DNA of 64,000 nt from Natrarchaeobaculum aegyptiacum (GCF_002156705.1 NZ_CP019893.1:2232001-2296000), one strand, 5' to 3'. Shown: positions 44,638 to 54,695, counted from the stretch's first letter. Program-made: numbers and translations. Notes: a model not told the origin generated them from the sequence alone.

Positions 44638-47277
44638 ATGACAGCGCGTGACACTCGAGGATCGGCGGCTGGGTCGGCAGTGACAGCCACTGGACAGGCT
44701 CGATCCGATCGGCCGAGAGGAATACTCACATCAGCAACAATAATCGTGCTCTTCTTGGTCTTTGCAGCGTTGTTCCTCGTGACTCCGGTCGCAGGAATCG
44801 AGACCCCCAGTGGACCGTCGTCTGCCAGTGTGGTGGCAAACGTCGATGCTTCCGACGACGAGGTGGTCGTCCGGTTCAACGGCGACGTCGTTACCAGTAA
44901 AAGCGTCAGCTCAGATGAGGTTCCGGAGAACCCACATCTAACCGTCGGAGACGAAGACGGTGACCTCGTCGAAATCGACGGTGACGAACTCAAAGCAGGA
45001 GATGAACCCGTCACGGCAGATAACAACACCGTTCGAGTTAGGTCGGACGACCCAGACCTCGTCGTGACGACCCGAAACGTGGTCAACGATACGATCGTCG
45101 TTGACGACGACGGAAACGTCACGACGGAAGAAAGCGAGGTACAACTCGAGGCTGGTGGCGAACCGATCGTATATCCCGACTACGACCAGTATTATTACAG
45201 CGTCCAGGACATTTCCGCCGACGACGCAATCGGTGAAGGTGAAGATCTCGAACTTACCGTCGAGTTATGGAACACGAAATTCGCTGATGGTGACGAGGAG
45301 GAAGTCGAGATCCAGTTAGTCGATGGTGGTAGCGAACCCACCAGCAGAAATGTCTCCCTCGAAGGTGGCGAGCGCGAGGATCTGTCGTTTACCCACGAGA
45401 CTGCATGGGGCGACAGCGACGCTACTGCAGTCGAAGTCGACGTCCTCGAGAACGGCACCACGGGACAACAACTTGGACTTTCAATTTCTGAAGCCAAGGT
45501 GGTCGTCGACGATATCGATACGAACACGCCAGTTGCAGGCGACGATCTGATCATCAGCGCTGACCTCGTTCGATTTGGCACCTACCCAGACGGAGACGAC
45601 TACATCATCGACTTCTACGTCGATGGAGAGCGGGCGGGCGATACGACTGTTTCAATCCCACCGGGGAGTGAACAGACGGTCGAATTCCCGTACGAAACTA
45701 GCAAAAACGATACTACTCTAGACGTTGCTGTTGATACAGGAGATCACTCAGACAGCACGACTGCTAGTATACTGAGTCAGCCTTTTCTCGAAAACAATCT
45801 CGAGGCGATGATCGTCGATCGGAACTGGCCGGACGAAGGGGAGAACCTCACACTCACGACGTTCGTCCAGTATCAGGACGAGGACATCGAACCCGAGAGT
45901 CCCCAGGAGTACCCGATCGAACTGTACGTCGAGGGCGAGCTCGTCGACTCACACACCGCCCGGCTCGAGCCGGACGATCCGTTCGACAGGTTCGAACTCG
46001 TCTACGAGACCCAGCCCGGTGACGCACCGCGTGTCGACGCCGAGGTGCGAAGCCCCGGTGCGGGCGATACCGCCCAGCCGCGGATCAACGGCAGCGGGTT
46101 CGAGGTTTCGATCGTCGAGATAGACGATCCGGTCAACGAGAGCGACAGGCTGACCACGATCGCTCAGATCGAGAATACGGGAGACATCACGGACGAACAG
46201 GACGTCAGACTGCGTATCGACAGCGGATACGGCGATCCTGACAGGACCTCTCGGGAGGTCGTCGACAACGCGACGGTCGAACTGGGACCAGGCCACCGCA
46301 CGACAGAGCGGTTCACCTACCGGACTAACGCAGACGACGTCCCCATCGTCGAGGTCGCGATCATCAGCGGCGACGACGAGGCACTCGGAAACGCGACCGT
46401 CAGGGCCGCAGAACCGTGGTTCGACGTCTCCGAGACCACTGTCGAACACGACGAGGTCACAGACGAGGTGACGCTTTCGGCGGCGGTCAACAACACCGGC
46501 CTCGAGACGGACGAGCAGTACGTCGAGTTCATCGTCGACGGCGAGGTCGTCCATATCGACCGGGTCTCGCTCGGTCCGTGGGAAGAACGGGTGTTGTCGA
46601 CGACGATCGATGCACCCGCGCCCGGATCGTACGACTTCTCGGTCGTCACCGACGACGTCGAGGAGGTCGCCACAGGCGCGGTGACTGTCGACGATCCGTC
46701 CGCCGGACCCGCCGACGATGGGGTCGACGACGAGATCGACGACACCGAACCGCCGGCCGACGATGACGACGGATTACCGTGGTACCTCGTCGCTCTTGGC
46801 GTCCTCGGCGTCCTCGCGTCGGTCTTCGTGCTGGTCGTCTATCGAAACGATCCCGAGAACTTCCCGCCGGACGCGGCGACGCTCCAGCAGCAAGCCCGCT
46901 CGGCAGCGCAAACGGCCAGCGCACGCGCGTCGGTGCTCGTCGCGGCGATCAAATCCGGCGATCCCGGGGCGATCGCCGCGGCACTCAAACGCATGGTCGG
47001 TCTCGGCGCTGGCTCGCTGATCGTCCAGAACGAACTTCCTCGAGAGGCCCTCGTCCGGGTGCGGTGCCAGACGGCAGACGATACGGTCGTTCTCGAGGAC
47101 CTCGAACTCGCGCCGAACGAGCGCCGGGAACTCGGATCGCTCCCGGACGCAGGCGAGTTCACGGTCGGCGCTGGCGTCGAGGACATTACGGCCCATCAGG
47201 AGGCCTTCTCGAGTGTCTCCGGTGACGTCGGCGTCGTGCTCAAAGCAGAAGGCATCCTGATCGCTAACCTCGGCTGA
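44638..47277 (+). CDS. Large cell-surface protein with CARDB-like repeats and C-terminal membrane anchor
   Basis: An 879-residue protein. A hydrophobic signal-like segment (about 29-53) is followed by about 650 residues of acidic extracellular sequence with several CARDB-like beta domains (motifs such as LTTIAQIENTGDITDEQDV and VTLSAAVNNTGLETDEQYV) and many N-x-S/T sequons. A single membrane helix (about 716-736) and a cytoplasmic domain of about 140 residues follow. CARDB modules usually mediate adhesion or surface assembly. The first half has clearly lower G+C (a 60-base sample at 45241 is about 48%) than the second (about 67% at 46561), suggesting a mosaic origin. Function unknown. Confidence 0.8.
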   Translation: MTARDTRGSAAGSAVTATGQARSDRPRGILTSATIIVLFLVFAALFLVTPVAGIETPSGPSSASVVANVDASDDEVVVRFNGDVVTSKSVSSDEVPENPHLTVGDEDGDLVEIDGDELKAGDEPVTADNNTVRVRSDDPDLVVTTRNVVNDTIVVDDDGNVTTEESEVQLEAGGEPIVYPDYDQYYYSVQDISADDAIGEGEDLELTVELWNTKFADGDEEEVEIQLVDGGSEPTSRNVSLEGGEREDLSFTHETAWGDSDATAVEVDVLENGTTGQQLGLSISEAKVVVDDIDTNTPVAGDDLIISADLVRFGTYPDGDDYIIDFYVDGERAGDTTVSIPPGSEQTVEFPYETSKNDTTLDVAVDTGDHSDSTTASILSQPFLENNLEAMIVDRNWPDEGENLTLTTFVQYQDEDIEPESPQEYPIELYVEGELVDSHTARLEPDDPFDRFELVYETQPGDAPRVDAEVRSPGAGDTAQPRINGSGFEVSIVEIDDPVNESDRLTTIAQIENTGDITDEQDVRLRIDSGYGDPDRTSREVVDNATVELGPGHRTTERFTYRTNADDVPIVEVAIISGDDEALGNATVRAAEPWFDVSETTVEHDEVTDEVTLSAAVNNTGLETDEQYVEFIVDGEVVHIDRVSLGPWEERVLSTTIDAPAPGSYDFSVVTDDVEEVATGAVTVDDPSAGPADDGVDDEIDDTEPPADDDDGLPWYLVALGVLGVLASVFVLVVYRNDPENFPPDAATLQQQARSAAQTASARASVLVAAIKSGDPGAIAAALKRMVGLGAGSLIVQNELPREALVRVRCQTADDTVVLEDLELAPNERRELGSLPDAGEFTVGAGVEDITAHQEAFSSVSGDVGVVLKAEGILIANLG

Positions 47278-47354
47278 TCCGACCCGTCGAACGTCTGCGA
47301 TTCGTTTCCGTCCGAACGCCGGGGTCCGTCGTGGAGCCCTGTGTGCCGCCCTCG

Positions 47355-48887
47355 CTACTCGACCGTCTGGAGTTCGTCGACCCGCTCGAGCAGTTCCTCG
47401 ACGATCCGTTCCTGTCGGTCGGTCGCGGTGACGATCCGGTCCGTCGCGGATTCGGTCTCCTGTGATCGATCGCGAACGGATTCGATCGTCGCGGTAAGTT
47501 CCTCGACGCTTGCAGCCTGGTCGTCGGTTACACGGGCGACTTCGGCGATTCCCTCGGTCGCCTCGTCGACCGACTCGTCGATCGACTCGAGGGAGTCGAC
47601 GACGGCGTCGATTCGGGATGCGGACGTCTCGATGTGGCCGACGGCACGGTCGACGGTGTCGATCGTGGCCTGTGACTGGTCTGTTAGTTCGTCGACGCTC
47701 TCGGCGATGTCGTTCGTGTGCGATCGCGTCTCGTCGGCCAGCGTCTTGACGTGGTCGGCAACGATAGCGAATCCGTCACCGCTCTCACCGGCTCGAGCGG
47801 CCTCGATGTTCGCGTTCAACGCCAGCAGATTGGTCTCGTCGGCGACGTCGGCGACGATCTCGACGACGGCTTCGATCTCGGAGAGCTCCTCCGAGAGCGT
47901 TTCGACACTCTCGAGGAGGTCGTCGCTGACGCGAACGATCGACTCGGTCGCCTCACGGGCGTCGGCACCGGCCTCGATTCCTGCCGTCGCCGCGGCGCTT
48001 GCGTCCCTCGCAGCGGCATCGACGTCACCTGCCTGTGCGGCGACTTCTTGCATCCCGGCCGCGAACGACTGCATTTCGTTGGCGGCGTCCTCGAGCATCG
48101 CACGCTGGTCTGTAACGGTAGCGGCGACGTCGTCTGCAGCCTCGTTTGCGCCGTCGACGACGTCGTGCATCGCCGTCGTCCGATCGTCGACACGACCGGC
48201 GAGCGTCTCGAGGCTGTCTGCCATCTCGTTTACGTCCTCGAGAACCGACAGGAGCGCGTCGTCGAGGACGTCACTGGACCCGGGTACGCTCGCTCTCGCA
48301 CTCAGGTCGCCACGACTGATGTCAGCTGTCGTTCGACCGATCTCCTCGACCAGATCGACGGTCGCGTCGCGCTGGTCGATTTCGTCGGTTCGGTCGACCA
48401 CCACCTCGATGACGCCAACGAGGTCGGGGCCGTCGTACAGCGGCGTCGCCGAGAAGTCGATGTGCTTTTCGTCACCGTGCCGATCGACCATCGTGCTGGT
48501 ATCCCCGAACCGGTTTCGCTCGGGGTCGCGGAGTTCGACGCCGAACTCGCGATGTGCACGCGCTGGCTCCTCGAGTGCCCTGTCGGCGAGTGTATCCGCC
48601 CGGCGGCCATCCGGATAGAACAGCTCTGAGACGCGGTCGTGACCGATCGCCTCTTCACGTGCGACGCCGGTCAACTCGACGATCGCGGCGTTCCACTCGA
48701 CGATGACTCCGTCCTGGTCGAGGACGAACGTCGCCTGTCCGGTTCCGTCGAGCAGCTGCTGGACGCCTGCGCGCTCGAGCGGATTCTGGGATGCTCCCGA
48801 TTTTTCTCCCTCGTCGGCTCTCTCTGCCACGGTTTCCGCTCCCGGCCCCGGTCTTTCTTGCTCCTTCCCACTGCCTGTCTTCCTCAT
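47355..48887 (-). CDS. Soluble PAS-containing methyl-accepting chemotaxis transducer
   Basis: A 510-residue cytoplasmic chemoreceptor without membrane helices. A PAS domain (about 41-165; [19 protein letters not shown]) is followed by a HAMP-like linker and a long coiled-coil signalling domain. Its hairpin tip [20 protein letters not shown] is the conserved CheA/CheW-binding region. Such haloarchaeal transducers sense cytoplasmic signals, for example energy state or a small molecule through PAS, and control the flagellar motor. The start at 48887 skips 21 upstream residues of poor composition. A degenerate receiver-domain gene lies just beyond its 5' end on the same strand. Confidence 0.92.
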   Translation of the reverse strand: MRKTGSGKEQERPGPGAETVAERADEGEKSGASQNPLERAGVQQLLDGTGQATFVLDQDGVIVEWNAAIVELTGVAREEAIGHDRVSELFYPDGRRADTLADRALEEPARAHREFGVELRDPERNRFGDTSTMVDRHGDEKHIDFSATPLYDGPDLVGVIEVVVDRTDEIDQRDATVDLVEEIGRTTADISRGDLSARASVPGSSDVLDDALLSVLEDVNEMADSLETLAGRVDDRTTAMHDVVDGANEAADDVAATVTDQRAMLEDAANEMQSFAAGMQEVAAQAGDVDAAARDASAAATAGIEAGADAREATESIVRVSDDLLESVETLSEELSEIEAVVEIVADVADETNLLALNANIEAARAGESGDGFAIVADHVKTLADETRSHTNDIAESVDELTDQSQATIDTVDRAVGHIETSASRIDAVVDSLESIDESVDEATEGIAEVARVTDDQAASVEELTATIESVRDRSQETESATDRIVTATDRQERIVEELLERVDELQTVE

Positions 48888-49040
48888 GATAAATCTACCA
48901 CGATAGTAGCTACTGATAAAATTCACGGCAACCGGACAAGCTACACACACGACGTGGCAGATTCGGTGATACCGGTCCGGTTGACGAAGACTTCACGTCC
49001 CAACGCTTCAGAACGGGCTTGAGACCGTCCGTATCGACCG

Positions 49041-49439
49041 TTATCGATTCGCTTCGATCGCCAGCCGAACCCGATTCGCGAAGACGTTCATCTCGCCCGA
49101 GGCGTGGTTGCTCTTCTGGACGAACGCCGAAACGCCGGCCTCGAGTGCCTCTGCAGAGAGTGGCTCGAGCGGATTGCCGGTGAACAGGACGAACGGGACG
49201 TCGGCCATCTTCGAATCGCCAGTGACGGACGCGGCGAGTTCGATTCCGGTTTCGTCGGGCAGTTCGTAACTCGAGATGACGCAGTCGACGGCGTCGCTGG
49301 CGTCTGCGAGCACGTCTCTGGTTTCGGCCGCCGAGCCGATACACCTGACCTCGAATCCGTGCTCCTCTGCTAACGTTTCGCTGACGTGGCTACTGAGAAA
49401 TTCGCTATCTTCGACGAGAAGCACGGTATACGCCGGCAT
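49041..49439 (-). CDS. Stand-alone receiver-domain protein lacking the phosphoacceptor Asp
   Basis: A 132-residue CheY-like protein. The acidic pair Glu10-Asp11 (LLVEDSEF), Thr87 (VLFTGNP) and Lys109 (FVQKS) are in place, but the residue aligning with the phosphorylated Asp is Ser57 in DCVISSYELPD, where relatives have SDY. It therefore cannot be phosphorylated in the usual way and may work by protein contact or redox/ligand signals. A TATA box 28 bases upstream fixes the start at 49439 rather than 49451. It lies just upstream of the soluble chemotransducer, 153 bases apart, so a shared pathway is likely. Confidence 0.88.
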   Translation of the reverse strand: MPAYTVLLVEDSEFLSSHVSETLAEEHGFEVRCIGSAAETRDVLADASDAVDCVISSYELPDETGIELAASVTGDSKMADVPFVLFTGNPLEPLSAEALEAGVSAFVQKSNHASGEMNVFANRVRLAIEANR

Positions 49440-49463
49440 ACGATTAAACACGCGGCTGACATC

Positions 49464-49469
49464 TTATAA
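49464..49469 (-). promoter_or_regulatory. TATA box of the receiver-domain gene
   Basis: The minus strand reads TTATAA about 28 bases before the ATG at 49439. It may also drive the chemotransducer downstream. Confidence 0.65.
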
Positions 49470-49553
49470 TAGCTTGTGGCCGTCAGTGTCAGTCGAAGTG
49501 ACAGACGGGCCGGGTGCGGGTGTCTCGTTCGCCGGGACACGACTCGTGTCCGG

Positions 49554-52379
49554 TCAGTCCCAGAACGACTGGGTGCGGGCGTACTCCCGTTCCTTGCGTA
49601 AGATGTCCCGATAGAACTCGTCTTCGTCCTCGCGCAGCCGATTGATGATGAGTGCGGCGTTGTGCGGGCCGACGCCGCGGGCCGCGAGGGCGATCACGGC
49701 CTGCTTGCCGTGACTCTGGACGAGACTCGCCGCCCGGAAGGCCCGCTCGGTCATCCGCTCTTGCTGCTCGTCGCGTTCGTTCGCCCGGACGGCGTCGACG
49801 ACTTCCTCGGCCCACGGGTTGAGCGCGGCGATCCGCGTCGACTCACAGTCGGGACACTGCGGCTGGTCGGGCACCCGCCTCACCTTCGTCTTCGACTTCC
49901 ACTCCGTACAGTGGGTACACAGCAAGATCACCCGGTCGTTCCGAATCCGCTCTTTGACGGTCTCGAGCACGCTTGCATCGGCGTTCTCGGGAGCCAGGAG
50001 TTCCTTGCTGCTCGAGCGACCGCCCTGTCCGATCGGGGTCCGACCCCGGTGGGAAACGAGGTCGATTTCGCCGGACTGGATCCCCTCGAGGACGGTGCTC
50101 GCCCGCTCGACGTCCAGATCCTCGTGGAACACCTCGCGGACGGCCTCCTCGTACATCGGCGTGTCCTCGAGAGCGGCCAGTAGACGGTCGTTCGAGAGCC
50201 GACCCGATCCCTGCCAGCGTTTGAGCGCGCCGAACTTCGTCGACACCTGCGCGAGCCGGAACGCAAGCGCGTCGGCGTTCTTGAGGCCGAGTTCGATGAT
50301 CGCCTCGACGTGGTCCGGGTCGGTTTCCGCTATCACCTCGAGCACGTCGCTCGTGGCGATCGAACTCGGGACCTCGAGTTCGATCCGGTAGGGATCGACC
50401 TCGAGGCCGACCGACGAGCCGGCTCGCTGGCCCAGCAGCGACGAGAGCAGTCGGCCGAGGGTCTCGTTGACCTCGTGACCGTAGCAGGCGTTGAGGACGA
50501 TCGTCCGGCCCTGGCGCTCGAGGACGAGCCGGTCCGCAGTGGGCATCGGCGTCTCGCCGTCGACCTGCCGCTCGAGCTGGTCGCAGGCCTCGGTGAGCGT
50601 GTGCTCGTCGGCGGGATAGCGACCGGCGAGTTCGCGGGCGACTGCAGCGGCGCTGGCACCTGTCTGGAACTGTGGTTCCGCAACGCTACGGATCTCGCCG
50701 ACCTCGCCGGCGACCGCCGCGGGGACCGGGATCTCCTGACCGATCCACGAGGGGACTTCGCCGGCGGGGTCCTCGATCGGGCTGACCTTCACGCGCTCTT
50801 CGTCGTCGTCGATTTCGGCGATGCGCCACATCTCCCCGCGCTGGACGAAGATCTCGCCCGGCCGGGCGAAGTTGACGACGAACCGCTCGTCCAGGGTCCC
50901 GATCTGGCTTCCCGAAGCGATGTCGTGGACCTCGTAGGTCGCCTCGTCGGGGATCATCGAGAGGTTCGAATAGACGTACTGCCAGGTCCCGCCGGTCGTC
51001 TCGAGGCGTTCGTCTGCCTCGTCGAACCAGACGATCCGGTTGCGGTGGAGTTCGCCCGCGATCTCGCGGATCGTTTCTGCACCGACGTCCCGGAACGGGT
51101 ACGCGCGCGTGATCGTGTCGATTGCCTCGCGAAGCGGCGTCGCGCCCCGGCTCTGGACCATCGCGGGGAGCTGGTTGGCGACGACGTCGAGGCTCCCCTC
51201 GTGGATCCCCGCGGGTTCGACCTCGCCGTCTCGGGCCCGGCGAGCGATCGCCAGTGCCTCGAAGGTGTCGTCCGGTCGCGTAGTGACGATCGTCCCGCTC
51301 GAGACCTCGTCGCGGCGGTGGCCCGCCCGCCCGATGCGCTGGAGGAGCCGCGCGACCTGTCGCGGGCTCTGGTACTGGATCACGTGGTCGACGCGGCCGA
51401 CGTCGATACCCAGTTCCATCGAGGAGGTACACAGCAGGGCGTCGAGTTCTCCTGCCTTGAAGCCATCCTCGACGTCGACCCGGGCTTCCTTCGAGAGCGA
51501 GCCGTGGTGGACGCCGATCGGGAGATCCAGTTCCGTAAACCTGGAGCCCAGCGCCTCTGCGGTCTGGCGCGTGTTGACGAAGATCAGCGTCGACTCGTGT
51601 GTCTCGACGAGCTCCCGGATTAGCCGGACGTGGCTGGCCGTTTCGGCGTCGGTGACGAGCCTTCCCGCGAGGTCGTCGTCCGCCTCGGTCACCTCGGGCG
51701 TCCGGACGGTGACGTCGACGTTCCCGCCCACGTCTATCTCTCGGATCACACACTGGCGACCCCCGGTGAGGAACGCGCCGACGGCCTCGGGGTCGCCCAC
51801 CGTCGCCGAGAGGCCGATCCGCTGGAACGTCCCCGCGAGGTCCCGGAGTCGCTCGAGGCCGACCGAGAGCTGTGCGCCACGCTTCGAGGCGGCGAGTTCG
51901 TGGACCTCGTCGATCACGACGTGGGAGACGTCCGCCAGTGCCTCCCGGAGCCGTTCGCCGGTCAGCATCGCCTGCAGCGTCTCGGGCGTCGTGATCAGGA
52001 CGTCAGGCGGGTTCTCTGCCTGCTTTCCGCGGCGATACTGGGTCGTGTCGCCGTGGCGGACGTCGACCTCGAGATCGAGGTACTCGCCCCACCACTCGAG
52101 CCGTTCGCGCATGTCGCGGTTCAGCGCTCGCAGGGGGGTGACGTAGAGTGCGCCGAAGCCCTCGGGCGGGTCCGCCACGAGGTCGTCGAAAACGGGCAAC
52201 ATCGCCGTCTCGGTCTTGCCACTCCCGGTCGGCGCGATCACGAGCGTGTTCTGGCCGGCCGCAAGCGGCGGAATCGCCAGCCGCTGTGGTGCCGTCGGCG
52301 TCGAGAAGCCGCGTTCGGAGAGCGCCCCACGAACCGTCGCTCCGAGGTGCGTAAACGCCGCGACGTCCCCGTCGGTCAT
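49554..52379 (-). CDS. lhr: Lhr-type superfamily 2 DNA helicase
   Basis: A 941-residue helicase. RecA1 has the Q-like TPTAPQRLAIPPLAAG, Walker A APTGSGKTETAM and DEVH box VVIDEVHEL. RecA2 has ALLCTSSMELGIDVG and QRIGRAGHRR. The winged-helix and Lhr-core domains follow, then a C-terminal zinc finger (CTHC and CPDC) and an HhH-like tail GVGPHNAALIINRL. Lhr proteins unwind branched or RNA-containing duplexes in repair and restart. The start at 52379 (MTDGDVAAFTHLG) matches the usual N-terminus; ATGs at 52406 and 52415 are alternatives. Confidence 0.93.
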   Translation of the reverse strand: MTDGDVAAFTHLGATVRGALSERGFSTPTAPQRLAIPPLAAGQNTLVIAPTGSGKTETAMLPVFDDLVADPPEGFGALYVTPLRALNRDMRERLEWWGEYLDLEVDVRHGDTTQYRRGKQAENPPDVLITTPETLQAMLTGERLREALADVSHVVIDEVHELAASKRGAQLSVGLERLRDLAGTFQRIGLSATVGDPEAVGAFLTGGRQCVIREIDVGGNVDVTVRTPEVTEADDDLAGRLVTDAETASHVRLIRELVETHESTLIFVNTRQTAEALGSRFTELDLPIGVHHGSLSKEARVDVEDGFKAGELDALLCTSSMELGIDVGRVDHVIQYQSPRQVARLLQRIGRAGHRRDEVSSGTIVTTRPDDTFEALAIARRARDGEVEPAGIHEGSLDVVANQLPAMVQSRGATPLREAIDTITRAYPFRDVGAETIREIAGELHRNRIVWFDEADERLETTGGTWQYVYSNLSMIPDEATYEVHDIASGSQIGTLDERFVVNFARPGEIFVQRGEMWRIAEIDDDEERVKVSPIEDPAGEVPSWIGQEIPVPAAVAGEVGEIRSVAEPQFQTGASAAAVARELAGRYPADEHTLTEACDQLERQVDGETPMPTADRLVLERQGRTIVLNACYGHEVNETLGRLLSSLLGQRAGSSVGLEVDPYRIELEVPSSIATSDVLEVIAETDPDHVEAIIELGLKNADALAFRLAQVSTKFGALKRWQGSGRLSNDRLLAALEDTPMYEEAVREVFHEDLDVERASTVLEGIQSGEIDLVSHRGRTPIGQGGRSSSKELLAPENADASVLETVKERIRNDRVILLCTHCTEWKSKTKVRRVPDQPQCPDCESTRIAALNPWAEEVVDAVRANERDEQQERMTERAFRAASLVQSHGKQAVIALAARGVGPHNAALIINRLREDEDEFYRDILRKEREYARTQSFWD

Positions 52380-52444
52380 CGCCCGCCCTAGGGACGAGTG
52401 GTCCATAAGCGCCACGCTCGGGTCCGCATTCGTCTCCCGTGGGG

Positions 52445-53014
52445 TCAGTCCGGGTGTTCCTCACCGGTATCGTCGTCAGTGTCGCCACGCTCGTCACTGG
52501 CGTCGCCGCCAGCGCCGTCACTTTCTTCGCCACCTTCACTCGAGTCCTCGACGACTTCGGCTGCTTCCTCGAGCAGTTCGTCGGCAACCTCGTCGTCGAC
52601 GGCCATCTCGCCGGGTTCCGGGACGTCCTCCCGGGACCGTTCGACGATCTCCTCGGGCGAGCGGTCGTCCTCGGTCACGTCGATGGCCGTCCCGGACTCG
52701 AGGTCGCTGTCCTCTCCGGCTCGATCCACGTCGTCTCGGTCGTCTTCACCAGTTCTCTCGTTGCCGTCCTCGGGGGTGCCTTCCTCAGCAGCGTCCTCGA
52801 GAACCGGGACTACCTCGATTGCGTCGTCGGGTTCACCCGACGCTGTCCGGCCCAGATACCGTGAGATCGCGTACGCGACGAGGGCACCGATCGCGAGCAC
52901 GGCGATCGCACGGGCGAGTTTCGACCGGTTCGTCGATGCTGCCGGTTCCGCGGACGCCGAAGCGTCGTCGCTCGTTGCGATGAGCGACGCGATCGGGCTG
53001 AGAAGGGGGTCCAT
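52445..53014 (-). CDS. Small acidic membrane-anchored protein
   Basis: A 189-residue protein with one membrane helix (about 34-52, ARAIAVLAIGALVAYAIS) and a long, extremely acidic C-terminal region rich in Glu/Asp/Gly that is probably disordered. The start MDPLLSPIASLIA at 53014 is preferred to a longer frame at 53107. No domain is recognised. It lies upstream of and on the same strand as the helicase gene (29-base gap before the next frame), so cotranscription is possible. Confidence 0.75.
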   Translation of the reverse strand: MDPLLSPIASLIATSDDASASAEPAASTNRSKLARAIAVLAIGALVAYAISRYLGRTASGEPDDAIEVVPVLEDAAEEGTPEDGNERTGEDDRDDVDRAGEDSDLESGTAIDVTEDDRSPEEIVERSREDVPEPGEMAVDDEVADELLEEAAEVVEDSSEGGEESDGAGGDASDERGDTDDDTGEEHPD

Positions 53015-53198
53015 GTGCCGAGGTTCTCCCTCGAGTGAGAAGGTGGTTCCCGGTGGGTACGCAAGCGGCCGGTCGGCCTGAGTAGTCGAGTAGGAACGGC
53101 CTACCACCGAGTATGCGGCCCATAGCTACACGCTCGAGGTCGTCATCGGAATCGATGACAGTCACGAACTCGAGAGAGTCTCGACGCCATCGCGTACA

Positions 53199-54164
53199 GT
53201 GGTCGATTCAGGCCTGGACCGTTCGAATCGGGCTCGAGGAGGTCGATCTCGCGTGAACGCCACGAACCGCTCCGGAGCGCGAACCGTCCTCGTCCTCGCG
53301 TTGGTGACGGTGGGCCTCGTCGTCTCGGTCGTGGCCGGACCCGGTGTCGGTGCGGTCGCCGCACAGGGCGAGGCGGTCTCCGAGGAAGCCGTCGAGGAAC
53401 CCGTCCCCGAGGAGGGTGACGCAATGTTCGAGGCCGAGGCCGACGATGGCAGCTGGATCAGCTACATCAATCCGCGCGATGCCTACCGGACGCCGTACCT
53501 CGGTGAGGGGTCGGGCAAGCTCTGTGTCACGCTGTTCAACGAGGCTGGTGAGCCCGTAACGGGCGAATCGATACCCGATACGACAGTCACGATCGAGACT
53601 GGCGACGAGCTCGCGTGGCACGACCACGCCGATCCGTTCGTCGTCGAGTACCCACTTTCGACCCACTACGACCAGCCGCTGGACGCCGACCAGTTCGGCA
53701 CCACCGATGACCTCCCACAGGGCGACGGCTACTACGACTCTCACTGCCTCGAGTGGCACGGCCTCGATGAGAACGAGACCGTCGAGTACGGCCCGGTCGA
53801 ACTCGAGGGTGAACACGCCGACGATGTCGAGGTCGTCGGCTATATCCAGCAGGCCCACGACTCCTGGGACTCCGACGTCGACCCGCTCGAGGCGGCCCAG
53901 CCCTACGAGGACGTCGGCGGCTGGACCTACGAGCCAGATGCCTCCCACGGGCAGGTCGTGGCCGTCCTCCAGCTCGACGGCGACGTCGATCCGGACGCTC
54001 ACGGCGGTGGGGGCGCTGACGAGGGCGACGCCGCCGAGACGCAGGAAGCCGGCGAGGGCGGCCCCGCGGACGATCCAGACGATCCCACGCCGGGACTCGG
54101 CCCCGCCGCGGCGCTACTCGCGCTGGCCACGCTGGCCGTCGCGACTCGAGTACGACGTCAGTGA
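53199..54164 (+). CDS. Secreted or surface protein with C-terminal sorting-like tail
   Basis: A 321-residue exported protein. A signal-type hydrophobic segment (about 29-54, ending GVGAVAAQGEA) is followed by an acidic beta-rich domain with KLCVTLFNEAGEP, ELAWHDHADPF and a second Cys in DSHCLEWHG, so one disulfide is possible. An acidic low-complexity linker ends in PTPGLGPAAALLALATLAVA plus basic residues, which resembles a PGF-CTERM sorting tail. A GTG at 53253 would give a shorter N-terminus and may be the true start. Function unknown. Confidence 0.78.
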   Translation: MVDSGLDRSNRARGGRSRVNATNRSGARTVLVLALVTVGLVVSVVAGPGVGAVAAQGEAVSEEAVEEPVPEEGDAMFEAEADDGSWISYINPRDAYRTPYLGEGSGKLCVTLFNEAGEPVTGESIPDTTVTIETGDELAWHDHADPFVVEYPLSTHYDQPLDADQFGTTDDLPQGDGYYDSHCLEWHGLDENETVEYGPVELEGEHADDVEVVGYIQQAHDSWDSDVDPLEAAQPYEDVGGWTYEPDASHGQVVAVLQLDGDVDPDAHGGGGADEGDAAETQEAGEGGPADDPDDPTPGLGPAAALLALATLAVATRVRRQ

Positions 54165-54454
54165 GTCGTCGCCGTCGGCTGGTTCCCTCGACCGTCAGCA
54201 GAGACTGACCGGCGTCAGCGAGTGGACCCAGCGCTACTCGAGTACACTCAGCGGCCCAGAGAACGGGCAGGATCAGTAAACACCCATGGAGCGTGGGTGG
54301 ACGGGGCCTGTGGCGCGCGATAGACTGTGCCCTTCCCCCGTCTACGTTCGAGTTCTGAGCCACTCGTGATAAGCGTGGTGGCTCCCGTCCGTCGATTTCC
54401 TCTCGCACACGCGTACCAATCACGTTTTGGGGGTTGCCACGAGAGTCAGTGCCG

Positions 54455-54667
54455 ATGACCGCAGACGCCGACGAGCCAACGGTGCCGATCGTCTGTTCGG
54501 AGTGTGAGACGACGTCACGGATCCCGCTGTCGGAGGTCGCCGACGCGATCGCGCGACACAACGACCGCCTCCACGACGGGGTCGACGTCGCGATGGTCGA
54601 CCCGGAGATTAGCGAGGCCATCGCCGACCTCGCGGCCGAGGACCTCGGGTTGCTCGAGGACGGTTGA
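54455..54667 (+). CDS. Small haloarchaeal protein with Cys pair, function unknown
   Basis: A 70-residue protein, PIVCSECETTSRIPLSEVADAI followed by RHNDRLHDG and an acidic tail. One CxxC pair suggests half of a zinc ribbon or a redox pair. Similar short proteins are widespread in haloarchaea. The stop codon falls inside a 28-bp tandem duplication, so the present C-terminus may be recent. The 290 bases upstream (54165-54454) hold no supported gene. ATG 54455 is preferred to the in-frame one at 54434. Confidence 0.7.
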   Translation: MTADADEPTVPIVCSECETTSRIPLSEVADAIARHNDRLHDGVDVAMVDPEISEAIADLAAEDLGLLEDG

Positions 54668-54691
54668 GGACCTCGGGTTGCTCGAGGACGG
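54638..54691. repeat. Tandem duplication, 26-bp identical copies with 28-bp period
   Basis: GAGGACCTCGGGTTGCTCGAGGACGG (shown as its full unit at 54638-54663) recurs at 54666-54691 after two bases. Because 28 is not a multiple of three, the second copy is out of frame with the small gene, and its stop codon (54665-54667) spans the junction. Confidence 0.9.
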
Positions 54692-54695
54692 CCGA

